Source of the DNA: Bacteroidales bacterium
GTDB taxonomy: Bacteria; Bacteroidota; Bacteroidia; Bacteroidales; UBA932
Assembly: GCA_017443845.1 (NCBI GenBank)
Contig: JAFSXX010000028.1
Coordinates: 1-49,127 of the forward strand
Direction of reading: 5' to 3'
Length of the DNA stretch: 49,127 nucleotides
The position numbers and the translations under genes were made by a program. This document shows positions 1 to 8,879 of the stretch, piece after piece. The notes beneath the pieces are model-generated. The model worked only from the letters and a program-made list of their open reading frames with translations. It was not told where the DNA came from and did not search any database. Numbering within the stretch: position 1 is the first letter of the stretch; the number at the start of each line of letters is the position of its first letter.

Positions 1-110
1 ACGCATAAAATTTTGAAAATCCAAATATACTTCGATTTACTATTCTTTCGCTAAAGTGGCTTTAATCAATTACTTATAAAACTATTTTTGAATATTATTG
101 TTCTTGAAAA

Positions 111-163
111 TGGAGTCCTATGCTCCACGGAAAACCGCCTCCTACATACGTAGAAGGCGGTTT
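111..163 (-). terminator. Tandem hairpins downstream of the FISUMP lipoprotein gene
   Basis: Arms 132-140 and 155-163 are perfect 9-base complements (AAACCGCCT / AGGCGGTTT), extended inside by CTAC/GTAG around a four-base loop. Read on the minus strand the stem ends in four T residues, about 40 bases past the lipoprotein stop. A second small hairpin (111-115 with 123-127) follows. This fits an intrinsic terminator for the minus-strand gene, although the T tract is short. The rest of 1-201 is AT-rich and I see no gene in it. Confidence 0.55.
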
Positions 164-201
164 GCTATTAAAAAGTGACTACCCTTCAAGCGGCAGGCAG
201 G

Positions 202-1548
202 TTAATTCTGGAAAGGACGCACGGAGTACTCGAGAGTACGGCTGAAGTAGTCCAGGACGAGATCTCCGCTGCTACTGAAATAGAAGACCCACGCGCTGTA
301 ACTATCGTACTCCGTAGAAGACCAGTAGAAGCCGATGTACTGCGCAGGCAGGAATAGGAAACCGGAGTCAGCCTGGACCACTGTCCCTTGCTGGCCGTGA
401 ACCGTCAGCCAGGTAAAAGTGCAGTTGGCATTTATCAGCGCAAACTGATCTTTGGTCGGCAGCGTTACACCCTGAGCGTTGACTGCATCAAATGTGTATA
501 GCGCCCCGAGTTGCTCCGGCTTGGTGCAATTGTAATTGCAGGTGTACCATTTGCCGTAGGAAGCGAACGTTTCCGAAAAACCGCTGCCTTCAACCTTGCC
601 GAGCGTCACGGTGATGCCGCCGCCCACGGGAACCCACTTGCCCTTGTTGGGCGTGCCGTATTTGTTGACCGCATATATGTTGCTGGCGGCGGGAAGTTTC
701 ACGGCGCTGTGGCTGGTAAGGGTTTTGCCGCTAACGAAATAGTCCGCACGGGTGTTGTCAGCGACCTTTTTCTTGGCGAAGTAATACGCGTTGGCCTCTA
801 CCGCCTCAGTGCCATTCAAACGATAGGAGCGGTAGCCGGTATTGAGTTTTCCGCTGAACAGGTAGCCGCCGCTGTAGGCATAGCCCGTCATATCGTCGCC
901 CGCAGTCTTATCGGAGGTTTCCGTAATAGTCCCGTCTGCTGCAATGGAGGCCACGCCCGTGGGGATGACGGCATCCGTGCCCAGCAGACAGGCCTCATCC
1001 ACGGCCTCGGCATCCTCCACGAAGAACTGCACGTAGCCTTCGGGAATCACCATATTGAAAGCCCCGGACACCTTGTTGTCGGCAACGGTGTAATCGAGCG
1101 TCGCCGTGAGGTAGTAGGCGTAGTAGGTTTCGCTGAAGGTAAAGCTGGTGCCGCTGGCCGACACCGTAGCGTCGCTGCCGAAGGGCAGGAAAACCGCCCG
1201 CATCGTACCATTGTCGCCATTCTTCAGGCCGAGGGCTCCGGGAGTAATCGCGGCTCCGTCGTATTCGGAAGAGTTCCAGGTCAAAAACGCTTCGTCGAAG
1301 GTCATCTTCAGGTGCTTCGGCGCAGCCACGTTGTCAAAGAACACGAAAATCGCATCGCCGTCCTCCCAGTCGTGCTTGACGGCCTTGGTGGCATCCGGAT
1401 GAGTGGCGGTGAGGTTGAACGAGATGGGGGCTGTCTGCACGGTTTCATTAATAATCTCAGGAACGTCGGTTTCGGGGGCAAGAGTCTCCTTTCCGCAGGA
1501 TACGAGCGAGGCAGCGGCCGCAAGCATAAGAATCAAATACTTTTTCAT
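202..1548 (-). CDS. Surface lipoprotein with fimbrillin-like N-terminus and C-terminal FISUMP domain
   Basis: The 448-residue product has a lipoprotein signal with lipobox SLVSC (Cys18), so it should be exported and lipidated. Residues 40-250 form a beta-rich domain that begins with a W-x2-GD-x2-x-VFFDN motif near residue 61. Similar motifs lie at the same place in the lipoproteins at 10502-12004 and 24651-27206. The last 150 residues carry the signature of the Fibrobacter succinogenes major paralogous (FISUMP) domain: LPTKDQF near 365, FYWSSTEYDS, and the terminal YSVRPF. FISUMP proteins are abundant in Bacteroidota and their biochemical role is unknown. The gene follows a 47-codon ORF after 12 bases, and the Shine-Dalgarno AGGAGGA overlaps the stop codon of that ORF, suggesting translational coupling. 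Confidence 0.85.
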   Translation of the reverse strand: MKKYLILMLAAAASLVSCGKETLAPETDVPEIINETVQTAPISFNLTATHPDATKAVKHDWEDGDAIFVFFDNVAAPKHLKMTFDEAFLTWNSSEYDGAAITPGALGLKNGDNGTMRAVFLPFGSDATVSASGTSFTFSETYYAYYLTATLDYTVADNKVSGAFNMVIPEGYVQFFVEDAEAVDEACLLGTDAVIPTGVASIAADGTITETSDKTAGDDMTGYAYSGGYLFSGKLNTGYRSYRLNGTEAVEANAYYFAKKKVADNTRADYFVSGKTLTSHSAVKLPAASNIYAVNKYGTPNKGKWVPVGGGITVTLGKVEGSGFSETFASYGKWYTCNYNCTKPEQLGALYTFDAVNAQGVTLPTKDQFALINANCTFTWLTVHGQQGTVVQADSGFLFLPAQYIGFYWSSTEYDSYSAWVFYFSSSGDLVLDYFSRTLEYSVRPFQN

Positions 1549-1560
1549 AGCGCTGTCCTC

Positions 1561-1704
1561 CTACCACTCTTCTTCTGTGTTAAACCCGTTGTATGTCGGA
1601 ACTCCATTCGTCCCCGTTCCGCTCTGGCAAATGACGCCTTTCTGCATCACCTCGAAGTCCAGCGTCGAGGGTGCAAGGTATGTTAGTTTGCGTTCTGAGT
1701 TCAT
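1561..1704 (-). CDS. Short 47-residue protein paired with the downstream lipoprotein
   Basis: The ORF begins MNSERKLTYLAPSTLDFEV and ends GFNTEEEW. It matches the short ORF at 12016-12156 in layout: a Y-x2-P motif near residues 9-12, an IC-x-SG motif near 25-29, and a GFN-x-E motif near the C-terminus. Its TAG stop runs directly into the Shine-Dalgarno of the next gene (TAGGAGGACAGCGCTATG), the same junction as in the second pair. Short proteins of this general type sit next to fimbrillin-like and surface lipoprotein genes in many Bacteroidales, with no known function. There is no signal peptide. The coding call rests on the paired conservation inside the window. Confidence 0.7.
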   Translation of the reverse strand: MNSERKLTYLAPSTLDFEVMQKGVICQSGTGTNGVPTYNGFNTEEEW

Positions 1705-1725
1705 GTAAACAAGGATTTAGCAGAG

Positions 1726-1733
1726 CAAATATA
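1726..1733 (-). promoter_or_regulatory. Candidate -7 box for the short ORF and FISUMP lipoprotein
   Basis: On the minus strand this reads TATATTTG, an exact TAnnTTTG match to the Bacteroidota -7 element, 22 bases before the ATG at 1704. No TTG lies at the usual distance upstream, so the support is partial. Positions 1734-1876 hold no gene that I can support. Confidence 0.45.
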
Positions 1734-1876
1734 CACACTTTCAATGAGATGGCCAAACGAAACCCCCGGCAGGGACGTTTAAACAAAGGGAAAAAGAAAT
1801 CCCTCGGAGTAACCGAGGGAGAGAGTTATTTTAACATTTATAATGAGCCAATAGCCAGGAATAACTGTCATTATCC

Positions 1877-2441
1877 CTATATTCGACTAATAAGATCTTG
1901 TGGTGTAAGATCATGCATAAGAGAGACTGCGAACCACTTTTTACCGAGATCTTTCAAAGATGCGCCGAAATGATAGACCCTATTATCGATGATCAGGAAT
2001 CTATCGTGAGCTTTATTGAATGGCTGAACGCTGATGGGAGCTTATTGGGCATTGTGCTTGTTAATGTCCAGTTGGAATTGAGACGTAATCTGCTTCGTGT
2101 AGATAGTTGCTTTTACCGAGGAGTCCCGCTTATCAAGCATAGTAAGCACGCTCTCATCTACGTAGTTGTCAATTAGAGCAATCTCCGTCTTCGCGCTCTT
2201 GATAAGTATGGTCTGTCTCCAGTTGCTTGAATTCTATTCGGTCTAGCCTTTGGAAAACCTGAGCATTGGAGAGCAGGAAATGACGCATTGCGACAAAAGC
2301 ATTCATAATCTTGATGCTGATCGCTACGGCTTCTTCACTGTGTAATACAGACGAAAGCATAGCAACTCCTTGTTCAGAGAAAGCAAATGGCTTTGTCGGA
2401 GAGAATCTCAAGGTGTTAAGGCGGTCGCAATTTGCGACCAC
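1877..2441 (-). pseudogene. Decayed ORF6N-domain protein gene (internal deletion, frameshift, in-frame stop)
   Basis: Two reading frames on the minus strand together give most of an ORF6N-domain protein. The upstream piece (2441-2169) has the family core FAFSEQGVAMLSSVL and FVAMRHFL. The downstream piece, in another frame from about 2200 to 1877, reads ILIKSAKTEIALIDNYVDES, then KATIYTKQI and AHDRFLIIDNRVYHFGASLK, the usual C-terminal half. The join after QLETDH skips about 35-40 residues present in intact relatives and shifts frame. In the C-terminal half, HNAQ is followed by TAA where relatives have Tyr. The N-terminal DNA-binding start is also missing. Intact members are putative DNA-binding proteins found in Bacteroidota accessory and phage-like regions. 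This copy should not give a working product. Confidence 0.85.
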
Positions 2442-2579
2442 CTTGTCAACCGAAATCAGGGAAGGTCATAAGGACGATGTTTTTCATCACTATTTTCTTT
2501 ATACTGCACAAAAAAAGCGAATTTTATGCAGTACGTAAATTATTTTGAATAAAAATGATTGCCTACTCGCCCAGATCCA

Positions 2580-2693
2580 TCGGGGCATGTGAGAGGTCTC
2601 GCGGCGCCATCCCGCGGCAAGCTGCACCACCGCGACGGCGAACCCCGCCAGCCCGAACACAGGGACTTCGACGAGGTGGTGAAGTTCTTCTAG
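2580..2693 (+). other. Possible C-terminal gene remnant between the pseudogene and CPBP protease
   Basis: One plus-strand frame is open here, is GC-rich like the real genes of the window, and ends in DFDEVVKFF before TAG at 2691. There is no plausible start, and the sequence just upstream (2450-2560) is AT-rich. It could be the tail of a lost gene, but I do not recognise a family. Nothing else supportable is seen in 2442-2697. Confidence 0.25.
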
Positions 2694-2697
2694 TGAT

Positions 2698-3573
2698 TCA
2701 GAGCACCGAGGTGAATAACCTCTCCCGGCTCACATACCTGTCATAGAGGAACAGGCACAGATCGGCGGCGAGCATCACCAGAATGCCCGCAACTCCGGTG
2801 CATCCCGCCAGGAACTCATTGTAACCGGTCACATAGATAATGGTAAGTCCCGCCACGGCGTTCAAGGTACCGTGCATTATCGCCGATACTATCACCGAAC
2901 GCGACTTGAGGCGGACATACTGCAATATCGGCGTAAGGGCGACACACATCGCAACCATCATAAAGACTCCTGCCACCGGGTTGGAGGGATAGTTATGTCC
3001 CATAAGGATAAGGGGAGCGTGCCAGAAGCCCCAGATCACTCCGATCATCACCGAAGCCGTCAGGAACCTTGCCCCCTTGAACTGCCTCAGCAGCCATCCC
3101 CGCCATCCGATCTCCTCGCCGAAGGAGAACAAGGCATTGAAGGTAATGCCCGTGAACAGGCCGGAAACGACGGTAATGGCACCCGTCAGAAAAGGAGTCA
3201 CCTCCACTGTGGGCATCGCCGCACCCAACTGGGAGGTCACCGCAGCCATCATCTCATTCGAAGTCGAGAATCCGATTCCCGGCATAAGGCACGAAACAGC
3301 AAGCGCCAGGATCGAGATGACGGGCATCAGCAGCCACCCGAAGAACCACCAGAAATTGACCTTCCAACGGATTCCGCAATTGCTGAAGAGTTTCTCGCGG
3401 TTTAATAGTTGCATTATGACCACAGTCAGCAACGGCACGAACATACACGCCGATGCGAACAACTGCCCGTATATTGATTCATACTCTCCCCCGCACAGGC
3501 GGAAGATTGCGGCAAAGGACCAGATCAGGGCAAACGCGAGGGCTGTGAAGACAGCGATATTTTTCTTATTCAT
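2698..3573 (-). CDS. CPBP family intramembrane glutamic endopeptidase
   Basis: This is a hydrophobic protein of 291 residues with about eight predicted membrane spans. The CPBP (CAAX protease / bacteriocin-processing) motifs are present: EEIGWRG (the EExxxR motif, residues 153-158 when counted from this ATG), then GFWHAP with its conserved His, and a later IMHGTLNA. Members cleave within or near the membrane; in bacteria they act in bacteriocin self-protection, prenyl-protein processing or signalling, and this substrate cannot be named. I prefer ATG at 3573 over the in-frame GTG at 3582. The gene has its own promoter at 3597-3626 and stands alone, divergent from the M14 peptidase gene. Confidence 0.88.
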   Translation of the reverse strand: MNKKNIAVFTALAFALIWSFAAIFRLCGGEYESIYGQLFASACMFVPLLTVVIMQLLNREKLFSNCGIRWKVNFWWFFGWLLMPVISILALAVSCLMPGIGFSTSNEMMAAVTSQLGAAMPTVEVTPFLTGAITVVSGLFTGITFNALFSFGEEIGWRGWLLRQFKGARFLTASVMIGVIWGFWHAPLILMGHNYPSNPVAGVFMMVAMCVALTPILQYVRLKSRSVIVSAIMHGTLNAVAGLTIIYVTGYNEFLAGCTGVAGILVMLAADLCLFLYDRYVSRERLFTSVL

Positions 3574-3596
3574 CGGGAACACATATTAAGTTTCTG

Positions 3597-3626
3597 CAAA
3601 TTTAATAAAATTTTATCGAAAAACAA
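3597..3626 (-). promoter_or_regulatory. Promoter of the CPBP protease gene
   Basis: On the minus strand a TTG at 3624-3626 is followed after 19 bases by TAAATTTG at 3597-3604, a full match to the Bacteroidota -33/-7 consensus. The predicted transcription start lies about 17 bases before the ATG at 3573. Confidence 0.7.
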
Positions 3627-3677
3627 TAACACAATTCTCACAACAAATATGTATGGATATTTTTTAACCAAAGTTCT

Positions 3678-3685
3678 TATATTTG
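3678..3685 (+). promoter_or_regulatory. -7 box of the M14 carboxypeptidase gene
   Basis: TATATTTG matches the Bacteroidota -7 consensus exactly and lies 40 bases before the ATG at 3725. No clear TTG is found upstream. Confidence 0.55.
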
Positions 3686-3724
3686 TGTTTGCCAAAAAAA
3701 GGATATTCTAATTTGAGAAACGAT

Positions 3725-6271
3725 ATGAACAGGTTCAAATCAATTCTTCTTGCATCTGCGGCAGCCCTCACCCTCTTTGGCGCTGCTACTGAAACCTACG
3801 CCCAGCCGGGCAAACCCTCCGGCGTTCCCTCACCCACTTCATCGGTGGAATACTACCTTCCGGTACAGAATGCGAAATATAACAAGAACATCAAGTCCCC
3901 CCAGGAGTTCTTCGGCTTCGAACTCGACGAGCGAATCGCCGACTGGGGCGATATCACCCGATATGTGGACTATCTAGCGGAGAAATCCGACCGCGTCTCG
4001 GTAAAGAAGTTCGGATACACCTTCGAGAAACGCCAGTTCCTCCAGGTCTGCATCACATCCCCGCGCAACCAGAAGCGCCTCGACCAGATCCGCAAGGACC
4101 ACCTCAAGGTCCTCGACCCCACCCAGGCCGACAAGGTTGATCTTGACAAGATGCCGCTTATAGTTGACCTCCGCGCCACGATCCACGGCAACGAGATCTC
4201 CGGCGCACAGGGCCTCATCCCGGTAATGTTCTACTATGCCGCAGTCGATGACAAGGCGGTGGCAGAGATGCTCGAGAACACCGTCATCCTATTCGTTCCC
4301 GCGCAGAACCCCGACGGAATGAGCCGCTTCGCTATGTGGGTGAATACGAATTCCAGCATTAATCACTTCCTCGACCGCCAGAGCCGCGAATACAGCGAGG
4401 TAGGCCCCAGTTCGAGGTTCAACCACTATTGGATGGACACCAACCGCGACTGGCTCACAGCCCAGTTCCCCGAAGGCCAGAACCTTGTGAAGATGTATGA
4501 GTACTGGATGCCCAACGTGCTGCTCGACCTCCACGAGATGGGCGGCTTCCGCAACGGTCTCTACTACTTCAGCCCCGGCGATCCCAACCGTACCTACAAA
4601 TATATCCCCCAGGAGAACCAGGACCTCACCAAGGCCATAAGCCAGACCACCGGCCGCTATCTCGACTCCATCGGAGTGGCATACTACACCGGCCGCGGAT
4701 ACGATGACTTCTTCATCGGCAAGGGAGCCTGCTACGGCGACATCCAGGGTTCGGTCTGCATCCTTCACGAACTCTCCGCGACCCGCGGCCACATCCGCGA
4801 CTTCGAGAAGCACGGTATCCACAACTTCGGTGAGACCGTCCGTTGGCACAGCCTCTCGGCTGTCGCCGTCCTCAACGGTTCCATCGAGAATGCCAAGGCT
4901 CTCAAGGAGTATCAGAAGAACTTCTACGCCAACGCTGCAAAGGCCGCTGCGGCAGACCCCGGCAAGGGTTATGTATTCGATGCGCGCGGCAACCGCGGAA
5001 TCGCGTTCAACTTCGTAGAGAACCTTCTCCTCCACGAGATCGAGGTCTATCCCGTCAAGGGCCAGGAGGGCAAGTACTTCGTACCTTTCAACCAGAAACA
5101 CTACTACAAGATCAAGGGTATCTTCGAGGATATCACGGAATATCAGGACGACAAATTCTACGATATCTCCACCTGGTCGCCCGCCCGCGCCTACAACCTC
5201 AACTACGAGGTGGTGGCCGAGGCTCCCGCAGTGGACAAAGAGATCACCGAGGCCGTCTTCCCGCAGGGCGCAGTCAAGGGCGGAACCAGCACCATCGGCT
5301 ATGCATTCGCTCCCGCTGAGTACTACACTCCCTATATGATCGCCGCTCTCCAGAAGAAGGGCGTCAACCTCCAGGTTGCCACAATGCCTTTCGCATATAA
5401 GCACAAAGCCTCGAAGATCGATGTCACGATGCCCGCAGGTACCATCATCGTACCGGTGGAGGGACAGATCTTCTCCGGCCAGGAACTCTTCAACTTCGTC
5501 GATGAACTGGCAAAGAAATGCGCAGTCGATGTAATCGGCCTGCAGACCGAGAAGCGCAAGGGATTCAACATCGCAGACGTCACCCGCGTACCTGTCCGCA
5601 AGACCCGCACCGCCCTCATCACCGACACAGGCGCTGCCACCCAGCTCGGCTCCATCTGGTATATGCTCGACTACCGCTTCGCTATGAACCACTCGCTGGT
5701 CGATTTCAAGAAATTCAACGGCAAGGAGTTCAAGATCGACAACTATGACGCAATCGTCTTCGTCGGCAACGTCAACGGCCAGTTCGAGGGAGAATCCAGC
5801 ACCAGGCTCACCAACTGGATCGAGAACGGCGGTACCCTCATTATGATAGGCGGATCGCACTATCTCGTAAGGCGCATCGGCAACGACAGCGTCAAGGGCG
5901 ATGTCGGCAAGGCTGATAACGGCAAGGGAGGCGGCGTCAGCGGCCTTGTCCTCAATGCGGAAATCAGCCACGACAGTCCCCTTACCTGGGGATATGACCA
6001 GGACAACATCGACGTCTTCCAGAACAACTCCACTGTCTGGAGCGTGGACAACGGAGCCGAGGTCGTTATGAAGTATGCTTCAGAGCCCTACCGTTCGGGT
6101 TATGTCACCAAGGAGCAGCTTGCCAAGTTCGCAGGCTCCCCCATCGTGGCCACCAAGCGTATGGGTAAGGGATGCATCATCTACATCCACAACGACTTCA
6201 CCTACCGTTCATACTGGTTCGGTACCAACCATATCCTCACCAACGCCATCCTCTTCGGAAACCTGATCTAG
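3725..6271 (+). CDS. Secreted M14 family zinc carboxypeptidase-like protein
   Basis: From ATG 3725 the product has 848 residues. A signal peptide (MNRFKSILLASAAALTLFGA) ends near Ala26-Gln27, so the protein is exported. The M14 catalytic domain spans about residues 60-400: the first zinc pair is in TIHGNEISG (His154, Glu157), then NPDG near 196, the second zinc His in LLDLHEMGG (His270), and a likely catalytic Glu in CILHELSATRG (about 349). The remaining 450 residues include a glutamine-amidotransferase-like alpha/beta region (FVGNVNGQFEG, GGTLIMIGG), as in other long Bacteroidota M14 proteins. The likely role is removal of C-terminal residues from peptides in the periplasm or outside the cell. 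Codon use is GC-rich and typical of the window. Confidence 0.9.
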   Translation: MNRFKSILLASAAALTLFGAATETYAQPGKPSGVPSPTSSVEYYLPVQNAKYNKNIKSPQEFFGFELDERIADWGDITRYVDYLAEKSDRVSVKKFGYTFEKRQFLQVCITSPRNQKRLDQIRKDHLKVLDPTQADKVDLDKMPLIVDLRATIHGNEISGAQGLIPVMFYYAAVDDKAVAEMLENTVILFVPAQNPDGMSRFAMWVNTNSSINHFLDRQSREYSEVGPSSRFNHYWMDTNRDWLTAQFPEGQNLVKMYEYWMPNVLLDLHEMGGFRNGLYYFSPGDPNRTYKYIPQENQDLTKAISQTTGRYLDSIGVAYYTGRGYDDFFIGKGACYGDIQGSVCILHELSATRGHIRDFEKHGIHNFGETVRWHSLSAVAVLNGSIENAKALKEYQKNFYANAAKAAAADPGKGYVFDARGNRGIAFNFVENLLLHEIEVYPVKGQEGKYFVPFNQKHYYKIKGIFEDITEYQDDKFYDISTWSPARAYNLNYEVVAEAPAVDKEITEAVFPQGAVKGGTSTIGYAFAPAEYYTPYMIAALQKKGVNLQVATMPFAYKHKASKIDVTMPAGTIIVPVEGQIFSGQELFNFVDELAKKCAVDVIGLQTEKRKGFNIADVTRVPVRKTRTALITDTGAATQLGSIWYMLDYRFAMNHSLVDFKKFNGKEFKIDNYDAIVFVGNVNGQFEGESSTRLTNWIENGGTLIMIGGSHYLVRRIGNDSVKGDVGKADNGKGGGVSGLVLNAEISHDSPLTWGYDQDNIDVFQNNSTVWSVDNGAEVVMKYASEPYRSGYVTKEQLAKFAGSPIVATKRMGKGCIIYIHNDFTYRSYWFGTNHILTNAILFGNLI

Positions 6272-6296
6272 GAGGCGTCAAAGGCAATCAGAAACA

Positions 6297-7694
6297 TTGG
6301 CGCGACAGTCCAAGGACATACTGCTGGCCAAGATAAGGAACGGAGAGCGGCTCTCGTCTGCAGAGCAGCTCTCCCTTACCTTTACTCTGAGCATCCCCGC
6401 GATGCTGGCGCAGTTCTCCACCGTGATGATGCAATATATAGACGCATCGATGGTGGGGCACCTTGGTGCGAACCAGTCGGCCTCCATAGGAATCGTCTCC
6501 ACCAGTACCTGGATTTTCGGAGGTTTCTGCATGGCGGCGACCTCCGGCTTTTCGGTACAGGTGGCGCATCTTATCGGGGCCAATGAATTCTCCCGCGCCC
6601 GCAGCGTGCTCCGCCAGGCCCTCAGCTGCGTCCTTATCTTCGTGGCGGCGCTCTCCCTGATCGGAGTGGCAATATCCGGTCCCCTGCCCCGCTGGCTCGG
6701 AGGCGGGGAGGAGATATGCGCCGATGCATCCGGTTATTTCCTGATCTACTCACTCTTCCTTCCCTTCATGCAGATAGGGTGGACCTGTGGCGCCATGCTC
6801 CAGGCCTCCGGAAACATGAAGACCCCCGCCATCCTCAACATCCTGATGTGCGTGATGGACGTGGTCTTCAATTATATCTTCATCTATACCCTGAAAATGG
6901 GAGTGCGGGGCGCGGCACTTGGCACTGGCCTGGCCGAGGCTGTCACCGCGGCCCTGATGCTGCACGCAGTCACGGTCCGCTCCCCCGAGCTCAACCTGAA
7001 TCACGAACGGGGCTCCTTCAGGCCGCAGAAAGAGTGCATCCGCACCGCCCTCGGCATCTCCTCCCCGATGTGGCTGCAGAACCTCATAATGCGCGGCGCA
7101 TACGTGGCGAGCACCGTCATCGTCGCCCCGCTCGGAGCCATCGCCATAGCAGCCAACGCTTTCGCAGTGACTGCCGAGAGTTTCTGCTATATGCCGGGAT
7201 ACGGCCTTGAGGAGGCGGCCACGACCCTTGTGGGACAGAGCCGCGGGGCGGGACGCAAGGATATCGCCCGCCGCTTCGGCTATATCACGACGGGAATGGG
7301 CTCGCTCACGATGACCTTCCTGGCAGTTCTGATGTATGCCTTCGCGCCCCAGTTGATGGGGCTTCTCTCGAGCGATGCGGAGGTCGTAGCCCTCGGCGCC
7401 CGCGTGCTCCGCATCGAGGCCTTCGCTGAGACCCTCTACGGAGCCTCGATAGTGGCTTACGGAGCCTTCGTGGGAGCGGGCGACACTCTCGTCCCGAGCA
7501 TTATGAACTTTATGAGCATGTGGGTCGTGCGTATCGGCCTCGCCCTCTGGCTCACCCCGATCTACGGTCTGGTGGGCTACTGGATCGCGATGTGTATCGA
7601 GCTGAACTTCCGCGGCATCATATTCCTCATCCGCCTGAAGGGGAAGAGGTGGCTCTCCAAATCTTTTGCAATAAACGTTAATCTCCAACAATAA
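6297..7694 (+). CDS. MATE family multidrug/toxin efflux transporter
   Basis: The 465-residue integral membrane protein has the two six-helix halves of MATE antiporters. The first begins at FTLSIPAMLAQFSTVMMQYI with the characteristic D-x-S-MVG-x-LG pattern, and the second at SSPMWLQNLIMRGAYVAS. MATE proteins export organic cations or other small molecules using Na+ or H+ gradients; the substrate cannot be inferred. The start is TTG at 6297, because the next ATG would delete the first helix. A Shine-Dalgarno-like AGGAGG overlaps the stop of the upstream peptidase gene, 22 bases before the start. The gene ends one base before patB and is probably co-transcribed with it. Confidence 0.9.
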   Translation: MARQSKDILLAKIRNGERLSSAEQLSLTFTLSIPAMLAQFSTVMMQYIDASMVGHLGANQSASIGIVSTSTWIFGGFCMAATSGFSVQVAHLIGANEFSRARSVLRQALSCVLIFVAALSLIGVAISGPLPRWLGGGEEICADASGYFLIYSLFLPFMQIGWTCGAMLQASGNMKTPAILNILMCVMDVVFNYIFIYTLKMGVRGAALGTGLAEAVTAALMLHAVTVRSPELNLNHERGSFRPQKECIRTALGISSPMWLQNLIMRGAYVASTVIVAPLGAIAIAANAFAVTAESFCYMPGYGLEEAATTLVGQSRGAGRKDIARRFGYITTGMGSLTMTFLAVLMYAFAPQLMGLLSSDAEVVALGARVLRIEAFAETLYGASIVAYGAFVGAGDTLVPSIMNFMSMWVVRIGLALWLTPIYGLVGYWIAMCIELNFRGIIFLIRLKGKRWLSKSFAINVNLQQ

Positions 7695-7695
7695 T

Positions 7696-8877
7696 ATGGA
7701 ATACTCTTTCGACAAGGTTATCGACCGCCGCGGGAGCGGCTGCATCAAATGGGACTACAATCCCGAAGTGCTCCCGATGTGGGTGGCGGATATGGATTTC
7801 GAGACGCCTCCGTTCATAATGGAGGCGCTCCGAAGGCGCCTGGAACACGGCATTTTCGGATATACGATGGTACAGCCGGAATATTATGAGGCCATCATAA
7901 ACTGGTTCGGCAAGCGCCGCGGCTGGAGTGTCGACAAGTCGTGGATAATATACACCACCGGCGTCATCCCCGCCCTCTCGGCCGTCATCAAGGCCTTCAC
8001 ATCCCCGGGCGACAAGGTGCTCATCAACACTCCATCGTACAACCACTTCTACTCTTCGATACGCAACAACGGCTGCGAAGTAGCGGCCTCCCCCCTGCGC
8101 TATTCCAAGGAGGGCGATACACTCCGCTACGGAATAGACTGGGAGGACCTCGATGCCAAGCTGGCCGACCCGAAGGTGAAGGTATTCCTCTTCTGCAACC
8201 CGCAGAACCCCACCGGGCGTATCTGGAATGCCGATGAACTCGCCAAAGTGGGCGAAATCTGCCGCAGGCACGGAAAGCCTGTCATCTCCGACGAGATCCA
8301 TTGCGAGATCGAGATGCCCGGGTACACCTTCGTCCCCTTCGCCTCGGTCAATCCCGAAAACTGCGCCTGCAGCGTCACGCTGAATTCCTGCTCGAAATCC
8401 TTCAATCTCGCGGGACTCCAGATCGCCAACATCATCAGCCCCGACGAAAAGTGGCGCAAGGCCATCGACAGGGCCATCAACGTCAACGAGAACTGCGACG
8501 TCAATCCTTTCGGCCCGGTGGCCCTCCAGGCCTGCTACAGCGACGAAGGTGCTGCCTGGCTCAAGGAGATGTGCGCCTATGTCCACGGCAACTACAAACT
8601 GCTTAAAGAGACGCTCGCCGCCGAGCTCCCGGGATTTACGGCATCGGAGCTCCAGGGCACATACCTCGCCTGGGTGGACTGCCACAGGCTCATCAACCGC
8701 GGCATCTCCTCCAAGGAGATTGAGGAGCAGCTCAAGGAGGTCGAGAAGGTCTGGATAATGGCCGGGGAGACCTACGGCGACGGCAACTTCATCCGCATAA
8801 ACCTCGCAGCCCCGCGCTCGATGTTCGAGGAGGGGCTGCAGAGGATTATTTCGGGCCTCAAGAGGCTCGCGAGGTAG
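7696..8877 (+). CDS. PatB/MalY-type cysteine-S-conjugate beta-lyase (PLP-dependent)
   Basis: This is a fold-type I aminotransferase-like protein of 393 residues. The N-terminal block ending in LPMWVADMDFETPP is typical of the MalY/PatB subgroup. PLP-site features are NPQNPTGR near 169-175, ISDEIH (Asp199) and the Schiff-base lysine in SCSKSFNLAG (Lys234). The family cleaves C-S bonds of cystathionine or cysteine conjugates to pyruvate, ammonia and a thiol, and acts in the cytosol. The gene follows the MATE exporter almost without a gap and ends two bases from the convergent TrpB2 gene. Exact substrate is unknown. Confidence 0.9.
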   Translation: MEYSFDKVIDRRGSGCIKWDYNPEVLPMWVADMDFETPPFIMEALRRRLEHGIFGYTMVQPEYYEAIINWFGKRRGWSVDKSWIIYTTGVIPALSAVIKAFTSPGDKVLINTPSYNHFYSSIRNNGCEVAASPLRYSKEGDTLRYGIDWEDLDAKLADPKVKVFLFCNPQNPTGRIWNADELAKVGEICRRHGKPVISDEIHCEIEMPGYTFVPFASVNPENCACSVTLNSCSKSFNLAGLQIANIISPDEKWRKAIDRAINVNENCDVNPFGPVALQACYSDEGAAWLKEMCAYVHGNYKLLKETLAAELPGFTASELQGTYLAWVDCHRLINRGISSKEIEEQLKEVEKVWIMAGETYGDGNFIRINLAAPRSMFEEGLQRIISGLKRLAR

Positions 8878-8879
8878 TC

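Noticed and set aside
2421-2440. Small inverted repeat GGTCGCA/TGCGACC as a possible attachment site
   Set aside because: It lies in the coding core of the ORF6N pseudogene where the protein motif (VANCDR) explains the bases.
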